From NCBI GenBank assembly GCA_958403605.1, contig CATXYA010000078.1, positions 1 to 7,034 on the forward strand: DNA of 7,034 nt, read 5' to 3'. How positions within the stretch are numbered: position 1 is the first letter of the stretch; every line of letters begins with the position of its first letter. The notes below the pieces were generated by a model. The model was given only the letters and a program-made list of their open reading frames with translations, was not told the DNA's origin and ran no database searches. The position numbers and the translations under genes are program-made. Below, piece after piece: positions 1 through 5,091 of this stretch. Source of the stretch: an uncultured Oscillospiraceae bacterium (GTDB lineage Bacteria > Bacillota > Clostridia > Oscillospirales > Ruminococcaceae).

Positions 1-9
1 GTAGAAGCA

Positions 10-105
10 GGGCGGCTTGCCGCCCGCGTTGCCTTCCCCCGGTGGGGGAAGGTGCCGAATGCAATGAGGCGGATGAGGGGGCGCCCGCCGACCTTCCCAT
101 CCGGC
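10..105. repeat. Palindrome-rich intergenic repeat
   Basis: No gene is visible here. Two short hairpins can be read directly: GGGCGGC/GCCGCCC at 10-16 and 19-25, and CCTTCCCCC/GGGGGAAGG at 32-40 and 44-52 with a 3-nt loop. The right arm of the second hairpin can instead pair with a later ACCTTCCC (46-53 with 91-98), and GGATG at 71-75 can pair with CATCC at 98-102, so two folds compete. The style (CCTTCCCCC-GGGGGAAGG followed by a GAGGCGGATGAGGG string) resembles dispersed intergenic repeats I recall from Oscillospiraceae genomes. That family link is from memory and unverified. No T tract follows, so it is a poor intrinsic terminator. Confidence 0.5.
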
Positions 106-131
106 AAGCAAAAAAAGAAGCGTCTACCCCC

Positions 132-159
132 TTGACGAAATTCCAACAAGTGTTATAAT
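132..159 (+). promoter_or_regulatory. Sigma-A promoter of the GntR-ABC operon
   Basis: TTGACG (132-137) and a perfect TATAAT (154-159) are separated by 16 nt. Transcription should start around 166-168, about 37 nt before the GTG start at 204. The -10 box touches the GTAC-type inverted repeat at 159-179, so a repressor bound there would block polymerase. Confidence 0.85.
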
Positions 160-179
160 GTACTGGTACAATAAGTACA
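159..179. promoter_or_regulatory. Probable GntR (YtrA-type) operator
   Basis: A perfect inverted repeat, TGTACT (159-164) and AGTACA (174-179), flanks a 9-nt spacer that holds a third GTAC (166-169). GTACAA is also directly repeated at 166-171 and 175-180. The site overlaps the last base of the -10 and the predicted transcription start of an operon whose first gene is a GntR regulator. YtrA-family repressors are known to bind inverted repeats in their own promoters. The assignment to this regulator is inferred from position and symmetry. Confidence 0.65.
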
Positions 180-203
180 ATTTAAACGAGGGGAGCGGCT
201 GCC

Positions 204-581
204 GTGGAGATCATCATCAGCAACAATGCCGACAAACCGATCTATGAGCAGATCACCTCGCAGATCAAGGCCATGATCATGAGCGGGGAGCTGCAGACGG
301 GGGAGGCCATTCCCTCGATGCGCGCGCTGGCAAAGGCCATCCATGTGAGCGTGATCACGGTGCAGAAGGCCTACGAGGACCTGCAGCGCGACGGCTTCAT
401 TGAGACGACAGTGGGACGCGGAAGCTTTGTGGCGGCCCGCAACAAAGAATTTTACCAGGAAGAGCAGCAGCGCCTGGCGGAGGGACATTTGCAGAAAGCG
501 GCGGAGATCGGCCGCGTCAGCAATATTCCCCTGTCGAAGCTGACGGAGCTGCTGGCGCTCTTCTACACGGAGGAGGAATAG
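204..581 (+). CDS. GntR family transcriptional regulator, YtrA subfamily
   Basis: A 125-residue cytoplasmic DNA-binding repressor of the short YtrA type, which has a winged helix-turn-helix and only a small C-terminal dimerisation tail. Residues 11-77 form the GntR winged helix: PIYEQI at 12-17, the IPSMRALAKAIHVS helix-turn-helix region at 36-49, VQKAYEDL at 53-60, and the wing GRGSFV at 71-76. The remaining ~48 residues are helical and charged, with no large effector domain, as usual for YtrA (about 120-130 aa). The GTG start at 204 is chosen because GAGGGGAG (188-195) lies 8 nt upstream and the protein then begins at the usual place before the helix-turn-helix. It is the first gene of an operon with an ABC exporter (1-nt gap), so it probably represses the operon through the GTAC operator at 159-179. 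The inducer is unknown; in other YtrA systems cell-wall-active peptides or envelope stress are involved, which here is only analogy. Confidence 0.93.
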   Translation: MEIIISNNADKPIYEQITSQIKAMIMSGELQTGEAIPSMRALAKAIHVSVITVQKAYEDLQRDGFIETTVGRGSFVAARNKEFYQEEQQRLAEGHLQKAAEIGRVSNIPLSKLTELLALFYTEEE

Positions 582-582
582 G

Positions 583-1449
583 ATGAATCCGGTTTTAGAA
601 GTCAACGGCCTATGCAAAGCCTTTCCGCAGTCCGGCTTTGCGCTGGATCACGTCTCGTTTGCCCTGCCCGCCGGGGCCATTTTAGGGTTTGTGGGGGAGA
701 ACGGCGCGGGAAAAACCACCACCATCGGCTGCATCCTGGGCACTATGGCGAAGGATGCGGGCAGCGTGCGCCTGTTCGGCGAAGAAATGGCGGACGGCGA
801 CACGGCGCTGCGGGAAAAAATCGGGGTGGTGTACGACGGCGAAAACTTCCCCGGCTATCTGAGCGCGGCACAGCTGGCCGACATCCTGCGCGGCGTGTAC
901 GCCCGCTGGGATGACGCGGCGTTTACCAAGCTGCTCGGACAGTTCTGCCTGCCGCCCCAGCAGAAGATCAAGACCTATTCCAAGGGCATGACGATGAAGC
1001 TGGCCATCGCGGCGGCGCTGGCGCATCATCCGCGGCTGCTGATCTTGGACGAGGCCACCAGCGGGCTGGACCCCATCATGCGGGAGGAGATGCTGGACGT
1101 GTTTTTAGAGTTCGTGCAGGACGAGAGCCATTCCATCCTGCTGTCCTCGCACATCACCAGCGACCTGGAGAAGGTGGCCGATTACGTCACCTTCGTGCAC
1201 GGCGGCCAAATATTGCTGACCGCCTCGAAAAATGACCTGGCCTATCATTACGCGGTGCTGCGCTGCCGGGAGAGCCAGTTTCAGGCGTTGGAGCGGGCGG
1301 ACATCCTGGCCTACCGCAAACGGGAATTCCAAACCGACGTGCTGGTGCGGGACGGGAAACAGGCGGCGCGCAAGTATCCGGGCGTCGTGGCGGATCACGT
1401 CAGCGTGGACGAGGTGCTGTTGCTGCTGGGGAAGGGGGAACGGGCATGA
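583..1449 (+). CDS. ABC transporter ATP-binding protein (YtrB/EcsA-like)
   Basis: The 288-residue ATPase subunit of an ABC-2 type exporter, acting at the inner face of the membrane with the permease encoded next. Walker A is GENGAGKTT (38-46), the signature is the variant YSKGM (132-136), Walker B is LLILDEA (152-158, with catalytic Glu157), the D-loop is SGLD (160-163) and the switch His is H190. The usual Q-loop Gln is not obvious: the segment reads GVVYDGENFP (81-90), as in other members of this subfamily, where an acidic residue is common. The ~70-residue C-terminal tail after 215 matches the length of this group. The ATG at 583 begins one base after the regulator's TAG, with the Shine-Dalgarno GGAGGA (572-577 region) inside the end of the upstream gene. 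The stop overlaps the permease start by 4 bases (ATGA), which suggests translational coupling. The substrate cannot be told from the sequence. Confidence 0.93.
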   Translation: MNPVLEVNGLCKAFPQSGFALDHVSFALPAGAILGFVGENGAGKTTTIGCILGTMAKDAGSVRLFGEEMADGDTALREKIGVVYDGENFPGYLSAAQLADILRGVYARWDDAAFTKLLGQFCLPPQQKIKTYSKGMTMKLAIAAALAHHPRLLILDEATSGLDPIMREEMLDVFLEFVQDESHSILLSSHITSDLEKVADYVTFVHGGQILLTASKNDLAYHYAVLRCRESQFQALERADILAYRKREFQTDVLVRDGKQAARKYPGVVADHVSVDEVLLLLGKGERA

Positions 1450-2096
1450 ACGGACTCTTGAAAAATAACTTTTACGCCTCTTGGGACAATGCCAAGTGGT
1501 TCGCCGCCGCCATGACGGCGCTGGGCATCGTGGTGGTGCTTGCCGAGCCGCGGGGGCCGCTGATCGGCTATCTGCTGGTGAGCATGATCGGGTTTTCGGC
1601 CAACGGCCTGGGCAGCCTGCGCAAGGAGGGCGCCTCGAAGTGGGGAAAGTATAAGCTGACCCTGCCGGTGCGGCGGCGCCAGATCGTGGGCAGCTATTTT
1701 CTCACCCAGTTATTTTGGCTGGCGGCGGGCATGCTGTTTGCCGGGGTGGTGGTAGGCGTTTCGCTGCTGCTGCACGGCTACGTGTTCGATCTGCCCACAG
1801 ACGTGCTGATGCTGTTTACCGTCGGCATCGGCGTCAGCCTGTGGATGGGCGCCTTTTTCTTCCCGCTGTATTACCTGGGCGGAGAGGAACGCAGCGAGGT
1901 GGTGCTGATCACCAGCTTTCTGGCGGCGGCGGGCGTCCTGAGCGGGCTGGTCTATTTCCTCAACTGGCTGTTTGGCCCGCACCAGACGCTGACGCAGCTG
2001 CTGCTGTCGTCGGCGGCGCTGCTGGGCACGGCGCTGCTGGCCTACGGCGTGTCTTATCTCGCCGCGCTGAAAATTTTCGAGCGGAAAAATTATTGA
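1446..2096 (+). CDS. ABC-2 type transporter permease
   Basis: A 216-residue integral membrane subunit pairing with the ATPase just upstream. Six hydrophobic segments are visible, at about 18-33, 38-57, 84-107, 118-144, 151-176 and 184-208. The loop around residues 59-80 reads RKEGASKWGKYKLTLPVRR, the hallmark of ABC-2 permeases of the ABC2_membrane_5 type, where a cytoplasmic D/E-K-x-x-W-x-K-Y-x-x-x-L-P-V segment joins transmembrane helices 2 and 3. The start ATG at 1446 overlaps the ATPase stop (ATGA). With one short permease, the exporter is probably an ATPase dimer with a permease homodimer. The family is associated with export of peptides, lipids or antimicrobials in Firmicutes, but this substrate is unknown. 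The gene closes the operon; a strong hairpin terminator begins 46 nt after the stop. Confidence 0.9.
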   Translation: MNGLLKNNFYASWDNAKWFAAAMTALGIVVVLAEPRGPLIGYLLVSMIGFSANGLGSLRKEGASKWGKYKLTLPVRRRQIVGSYFLTQLFWLAAGMLFAGVVVGVSLLLHGYVFDLPTDVLMLFTVGIGVSLWMGAFFFPLYYLGGEERSEVVLITSFLAAAGVLSGLVYFLNWLFGPHQTLTQLLLSSAALLGTALLAYGVSYLAALKIFERKNY

Positions 2097-2142
2097 CGGC
2101 AGACAGGAAAAAAGAGCACGTTGCAAAATAGCAACCAAAGAG

Positions 2143-2188
2143 ACACCCCCTGCAACAACCATGGAAAGTTGTTGCAGGGGGTGTTTTT
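2143..2188 (+). terminator. Intrinsic terminator of the GntR-ABC operon
   Basis: A perfect 17-bp stem (2143-2159 with 2168-2184) has an 8-nt loop, CATGGAAA (2160-2167), and is followed by a run of Ts (2184-2188) and a T-rich stretch. The stem can extend four more pairs through A-U and G-U pairs into the T run. It begins 46 nt after the permease stop. The whole hairpin, 43 nt including one flanking T, recurs identically at 5029-5071, so it is both a terminator and a dispersed repeat unit. Confidence 0.85.
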
Positions 2189-2227
2189 CATTGTTTTGCT
2201 TGATCGATCGCCGCATCTCAGGGTCCG

Positions 2228-2254
2228 GTAGGGAACGCCGTCCCCGGCGTTCCG
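2228..2254 (+). repeat. 27-nt palindromic repeat, left copy
   Basis: The unit begins GTAGGGAACGCCG and contains a 9-bp hairpin, GGAACGCCG (2232-2240) with CGGCGTTCC (2245-2253), around a 4-nt loop. Its exact reverse complement lies at 2409-2435. It resembles GTAGGGAACGCC-type repeats that I recall as abundant between genes in Oscillospiraceae; copy number outside this window cannot be checked here. Confidence 0.75.
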
Positions 2255-2408
2255 CTCCTGATGCAATCGCGTGGGTTGGGACAAACGCGACATAACTCCG
2301 TGAAGATGGGTGGAACTCCAACAAGTACGGCGGCTTTTCGGGGGAATACGTTTCCACAACAAGACGCTGCACAAGACAAAAGGGTACCGCCATCCTGACT
2401 TTCAGCGG

Positions 2409-2435
2409 CGGAACGCCGGGGACGGCGTTCCCTAC
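2409..2435 (-). repeat. 27-nt palindromic repeat, right inverted copy
   Basis: All 27 nt are the exact reverse complement of 2228-2254. The two copies bound a 154-nt interior (2255-2408), and the bases just inside show weak further inverted similarity (a CTGA block). Together they could fold as one long stem-loop, or each as its own 9-bp hairpin. Confidence 0.75.
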
Positions 2436-2454
2436 AGGGGTAACTTCTTATTCT

Positions 2455-2482
2455 GCGCGCTGTTTTGCAACGCGCCCTTTTT
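2455..2482 (+). terminator. Possible rho-independent terminator at the element's right end
   Basis: GCGCG (2455-2459) pairs with CGCGC (2471-2475), with two more inner pairs possible after one mismatch. It is followed by CC and five Ts (2478-2482). Facing right, it would stop transcripts running out of the repeat block before the WYL promoter. Its mirror image at the left end of the block (GTTGC/GCAAC, 2120-2124 with 2131-2135, then a T run on the minus strand) points the other way. The stem is short, so efficiency is uncertain. Confidence 0.45.
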
Positions 2483-2520
2483 CTGATGATACGCACGGGC
2501 GCCTTTCTTTCCAGAAACAG

Positions 2521-2541
2521 GACATTCCGCTGTCGTGTTTC
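2521..2541 (+). promoter_or_regulatory. Predicted WYL-regulator operator, site 1
   Basis: An inverted repeat GACA-N6-TGTC (2521-2524 and 2531-2534) is followed by GTTTC (2537-2541). It covers the -35 region of the WYL gene promoter. A matching arrangement occurs at 3484-3504 in front of the next gene, identical at 14 of 21 positions including GCTGTC and GTT. Position and recurrence suggest autoregulation by the WYL protein; this is an inference. Confidence 0.45.
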
Positions 2542-2543
2542 TA

Positions 2544-2552
2544 TGGTATACT
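2544..2552 (+). promoter_or_regulatory. Extended -10 promoter of the WYL regulator gene
   Basis: TGGTATACT gives an extended -10 (TG-n-TATACT, with the hexamer at 2547-2552). There is no good -35 box; TTCCGC at 2525-2530 is the best at 16 nt and overlaps the predicted operator. Start of transcription would be near 2559, which excludes the upstream in-frame GTG at 2535 as the translation start. Confidence 0.65.
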
Positions 2553-2582
2553 GGTTCCAGAATAGAAAGGGGGAGAGGCAGG

Positions 2583-3485
2583 GTGAAGATCGACCGCCTG
2601 ATGGGCATTCTGACCATTCTGCTGCAGCGGGACCAGGTGACCGCGCCCATGCTGGCGCAGCGCTTTGAGGTGTCGCGGCGCACTATCAACCGCGATCTGG
2701 AGGACCTGTGCCAGGCGGGGGTTCCCATCGTCACCACGCAGGGGTACGGCGGCGGCATCTCGCTGGCGCCGGAGTACCAGATCGACCGCGCCCTGGTGAC
2801 GCCGGAGGAGCTGCGGGCCATGCTGGCGGGCCTGCGTGGGCTGGACAGCATCGCCGACACCGCCTATGCCGATACGCTGCGGGAAAAGCTGTCCCGCCGG
2901 GGCGGCGCGGTCACAGAAGAGAGCATCCGGGTGGAACTGGCCTCCTACGGCAAGGAGGCGCTGGTGCGCAAGATCGCGGCGCTGCGCCGCGCCATCGACG
3001 GGCGCCGGGTGGTGGCTTTTACCTACTATACAGAAAAGGGCGAACAGCGCCGCCGGGTGGAGCCCTGCCGGCTGGTGTTCCGGTGGTATAGTTGGTACCT
3101 CTTCGGCTACTGCCTTGCGCGGCAGGATTGGCGCCTGTTCAAGCTGGACCGCCTGTGGCAGCTGGAGGAGACGGCGGAGGGCTTTGCGCCCCGGGCGGTG
3201 CCGCCGCAGGAGGACGGCACGGCGGGTCCTTTCCGGGCGGCGGAACCCATCCGGCTGCGGGCGGTGTTTGCGCCGGAGGTGCGCTACCGCCTGCTGGAGG
3301 AATACGGGCCGGAGAGCTATCAGGAGCTGCCAAATGGCGAATTGTTCTTCGCCTGGGAATTTGCCAAGGAGGATTATCTGCGCGCGTGGATCTTCAGCTT
3401 CGGCAGCAAGGTGCGGGTGCTGGAGCCGCTTTCACTGCAGCAGGAGCGGCTGGCCCAGGCCCGTGAAATTTTGCAGCAAACATGA
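2583..3485 (+). CDS. YafY family WYL-domain transcriptional regulator
   Basis: A 300-residue cytoplasmic DNA-binding regulator. The N-terminal helix-turn-helix of the HTH_11/DeoR-like type spans residues 1-60, with TAPMLAQRFEVSRRTINRDL at 20-39 and the linker TTQGYGGGIS at 51-60, both near the family consensus. The WYL domain spans about 125-200, with RRVEPCRLVFR at 157-167, the name-giving WYL at 171-173 and FKLDRL at 186-191. The C-terminal WCX extension runs to 300. WYL domains are thought to sense small ligands or nucleic acids; this ligand is unknown. The GTG at 2583 is chosen because the protein then starts MKIDRL, as relatives do, AAAGGGGGAGAGG (2566-2578) precedes it, and the upstream in-frame GTG (2535) lies within the promoter. 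The next genes follow 62 nt downstream behind a matching operator-like site, so this protein probably controls itself and them. Confidence 0.93.
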   Translation: MKIDRLMGILTILLQRDQVTAPMLAQRFEVSRRTINRDLEDLCQAGVPIVTTQGYGGGISLAPEYQIDRALVTPEELRAMLAGLRGLDSIADTAYADTLREKLSRRGGAVTEESIRVELASYGKEALVRKIAALRRAIDGRRVVAFTYYTEKGEQRRRVEPCRLVFRWYSWYLFGYCLARQDWRLFKLDRLWQLEETAEGFAPRAVPPQEDGTAGPFRAAEPIRLRAVFAPEVRYRLLEEYGPESYQELPNGELFFAWEFAKEDYLRAWIFSFGSKVRVLEPLSLQQERLAQAREILQQT

Positions 3486-3516
3486 CGCACTGCTGTCACG
3501 TTCCCTGCGGTAGGAT
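3484..3516 (+). promoter_or_regulatory. Predicted WYL-regulator operator, site 2, with possible weak promoter
   Basis: GACG-N6-TGTC (3484-3487 and 3494-3497) followed by GTTCC (3500-3504) matches site 1 at 2521-2541. A GGTA then follows, with a poor -10 candidate TAGGAT at 3511-3516, in nearly the same register as GGTA/TATACT at site 1 (one base further). The site starts inside the WYL stop codon. It suggests separate control of the DUF3795 and BtrH-like genes. The dyad also reads TGAC-N8-GTCA (3483-3486, 3495-3498). Confidence 0.4.
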
Positions 3517-3547
3517 GAAGGCATCAAATACCAAGGAGGAATGGAAA

Positions 3548-3811
3548 ATGATCGAATCACGCTGCGGGCTGCTTTGCAGCGCCTGTGCTTACCGGGAACA
3601 GGTGGGCTGTCCCGGCTGCACAGCCATGGAAAAACCGTTTTGGGGAGAGAGCTGCCCCGTCAAATCCTGCTGTGAGGACAAACAGCGGGAGCACTGCGGC
3701 AGCTGTGACAGCTTTCCCTGTGACAAGCTGCAGGGCTTTGCGTATGACAAAGAGCAGGGCGACGAGGGCCGGCGCATCGAGCAGTGCCGCCAGTGGCGGG
3801 AAAAGCCGTGA
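3548..3811 (+). CDS. DUF3795 domain-containing Cys-rich protein
   Basis: An 87-residue cytoplasmic protein of unknown function. It has twelve cysteines (C6, C10, C13, C21, C24, C36, C41, C42, C50, C53, C58, C80), arranged as CGLLCSAC, CPGC, CPVKSCC and CGSCDSFPC. This spacing is typical of DUF3795, a small family presumed to bind metal, probably zinc, although that has not been shown for this protein. The ATG at 3548 is chosen because a near-perfect AAGGAGG (3533-3539) precedes it and homologues begin just before the first Cys motif. The in-frame ATG at 3482 overlaps the WYL gene and has no ribosome site. The stop TGA is overlapped by the GTG of the next gene (GTGA), which implies translational coupling. 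DUF3795 genes often lie beside WYL/YafY regulators in Clostridia by my recollection, which fits the shared operator-like sites. Confidence 0.88.
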   Translation: MIESRCGLLCSACAYREQVGCPGCTAMEKPFWGESCPVKSCCEDKQREHCGSCDSFPCDKLQGFAYDKEQGDEGRRIEQCRQWREKP

Positions 3812-4852
3812 CGGCAGGCGGCCCGCTGGAGCGGTTCGTCCCCCTGGACGGAAAGCATTGCATCACCACCGCGCTGCGGCAGGTCTTTGCCTATCGGCTA
3901 TGCGCTGTCGGAGGAGCTGCTGTTTGGGCTGGCGTCCGGCCTGTCCTTTGTGTACCTCAACAGCGCCGCGGGCCCGCTCATCAGCGGCAGAAAGAAGGTG
4001 GGCGCGTTTGAAGCAACGCTGGCGCAGCGGTTGCATATCACCATCCGCTGCCGCACCTGCAAGAACAGCGCCCGCGCTGAAGACACCGCCCGGCGCATGC
4101 TGGACGCACAAGAGCCGGTCCTGGTCTATGTGGACATGCCCTATCTGCCGTATTTGAGCCTGGCGGAAAGCAGCCATTTCGGCGGCCATGCGGTGGTGCT
4201 GTGCGGCTATGACGGGGAGGCGCGGCAGTTTTATGTGAGCGACCGGGACAGCGAAGCGCGGCCCATCTCGACGCCGAAAGGCCCCGTCGGGCAGGCGTAT
4301 CACCGGGTCTCTTACAGCGATCTGGCAAAGGCGCGGGCCAGCGCCCACCGGCCCTTCCCGGCGAATAACCGTTATTTGACCTTTTCCTTCGACGGCTATC
4401 ACGCCCCGGACGAAGCGGTGCTGCGGGCGGCCATCCGCGAGACCTGTGAAACCATGCTGGCGCCGCCAGCCCATCTGTTGGGCCTTGCAGGGATCGCCAA
4501 ATTTTCACGGGCCCTCCGGCAATGGCGGCACTTGCCCCCGGAAAAACTGCGCGCGGCGGGGATGGCGAACTATTTTCAAATCAGCCGGGACGGCGGGACC
4601 GGCGGGGGCATCTTCCGTCAATTATACGGCGATTTTTTGAAGGAAGCCGCGCCGCTGCTGGAAGAGGAACGGCTGGTGCCCCTGAGCGGCCGCTTCGGCC
4701 GGATCGCCCGCCAATGGGACGCGGTGGCGGCGGGCTTGCGGGAGTTGTCGCGGACCGAGGACACCGGGCTATTGCCGGGGCTCTCTGCCGCCGTGGCTGG
4801 GCTGGGCGAACAGGAGCGGGAGGCATACACCGCGCTGCGAGAGATTGCATAG
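3808..4852 (+). pseudogene. BtrH-N / DUF4872 family protein, frameshifted
   Basis: The reading frame starts at GTG 3808, overlapping the DUF3795 stop, and encodes a start like MTAGGPLERFVPLDGKHC with the family's conserved His-Cys (Cys18, codon 3859-3861) and ITTALRQVFAY. It then jumps frame: the continuing family sequence GYALSEELLFGLASGLSFVY is in the +2 frame from 3896. The break lies at 3892-3898 and is explained by one extra base (C3895) or two missing bases; joined, the product would be about 347-348 aa, the usual family length. The downstream part holds GGHAVVLCGYD (His codon 4187-4189) and YVSDRD, then a C-terminal DUF4872-type helical region with GTGGGIFRQLYGDFLKEAAP. BtrH itself is a butirosin-pathway acyltransferase with a papain/C39-like Cys-His core; members outside such pathways have unknown substrates. 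The frameshift separates the putative catalytic Cys from the His. It could be a real mutation, a sequencing error or, less likely, recoding. No poly-base run sits there. Confidence 0.8.
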
Positions 4853-4898
4853 GGCTTAAAAAATGGGTGCGCCCGCCAAGAACAGGAGGCCGCTACGA

Positions 4899-4943
4899 TA
4901 GGGAACGCCGTTCCCGGAAAAGCCGCCGGTTTAAGGGAACGCC
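4899..4943. repeat. Degenerate GGGAACGCC repeat cluster
   Basis: The 239-nt gap from 4853 to 5091 has no gene. TAGGGAACGCCGTTCCC (4899-4915) resembles the 27-nt unit at 2228-2254, and GGGAACGCC recurs directly at 4935-4943; CGTTCCC (4909-4915) can pair with GGGAACG (4935-4941). Read on the minus strand, 4911-4928 gives CGGCGGCTTTTC then CGGGAA, closely matching 2328-2346 in the interior of the first repeat block. The two intergenic regions therefore share several modules. Around 5000 a further AGGGAGCGGAACGGCC string is a more distant relative. Confidence 0.5.
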
Positions 4944-5021
4944 CAGTATAATCGCGGGACCGTGGAGGCCGCAATCCCGGCCCGCGTCGTTTCATAGGGA
5001 GCGGAACGGCCACCGACCGAA

Positions 5022-5077
5022 CAAAGCAACACCCCCTGCAACAACCATGGAAAGTTGTTGCAGGGGGTGTTGCTTTG
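5022..5077. terminator. Bidirectional 24-bp hairpin terminator
   Basis: A perfect 24-bp stem (5022-5045 with 5054-5077) has the 8-nt loop CATGGAAA (5046-5053). Its central 43 nt (5029-5071) are identical to the terminator at 2143-2185. Its flanks are A-rich on the left and T-rich on the right (AAAGCAACA / TGTTGCTTT), so both transcripts see a GC-rich stem followed by a broken T tract. It sits 15 nt beyond the antiporter stop and 170 nt beyond the BtrH-like stop, between convergent genes, which fits a shared terminator. Confidence 0.7.
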
Positions 5078-5091
5078 CAAGCCGTTTTGAT

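Larger units (their letters stand above)
2105..2484. repeat. Composite nested inverted-repeat element
   Basis: The 486-nt gap between the permease and the WYL gene holds no convincing gene but is highly structured. Its ends are imperfect inverted copies of one ~26-nt module: read outward, the minus strand of 2105-2133 and the plus strand from 2458 both give GCTRTTTTGCAACGYGCYC followed by a T run of 5-6, with three base differences. Inside the left end lies the 17-bp hairpin 2143-2184. Further in are two exact 27-nt palindromic units in inverted orientation (2228-2254 and 2409-2435) enclosing a 154-nt interior. No transposase is present. The nested inverted ends suggest a non-autonomous, MITE-like or modular repeat. 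Related pieces occur again at 4899-5077. Mobility is inferred from structure only. Confidence 0.55.

Noticed and set aside
1710..2393. Minus-strand open frame of about 227 codons opposite the permease gene
   Set aside because: Its body is antisense to the permease and rich in Gln and Arg, with no family resemblance. Only the part within the repeat interior is noted as a weak finding.
2105..2484. CRISPR array or integron attC-like sites
   Set aside because: The repeats are inverted and palindromic, not regularly spaced direct repeats. There are no cas genes, no integrase, and no cassette array.
2535..2582. Upstream in-frame GTG start for the WYL regulator
   Set aside because: It lies within the promoter, upstream of the predicted transcription start. 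Relatives begin MKIDRL, which fits GTG 2583.
2583..3485. Several other open frames on both strands across the WYL gene
   Set aside because: They are rich in Ala, Gly, Arg and Pro, lack ribosome sites, and overlap a gene with clear family motifs.
3887..4852. A separate gene starting at TTG 3887
   Set aside because: No ribosome site precedes it and it lacks the conserved N-terminal HC-ITTAL segment, which is found in the adjacent frame. A frameshifted single gene explains both pieces better.
4947..4952. TATAAT on the plus strand in the BtrH-antiporter gap
   Set aside because: No -35 lies 15-19 nt upstream and no plus-strand gene follows; only the antisense strand of the antiporter would be transcribed.
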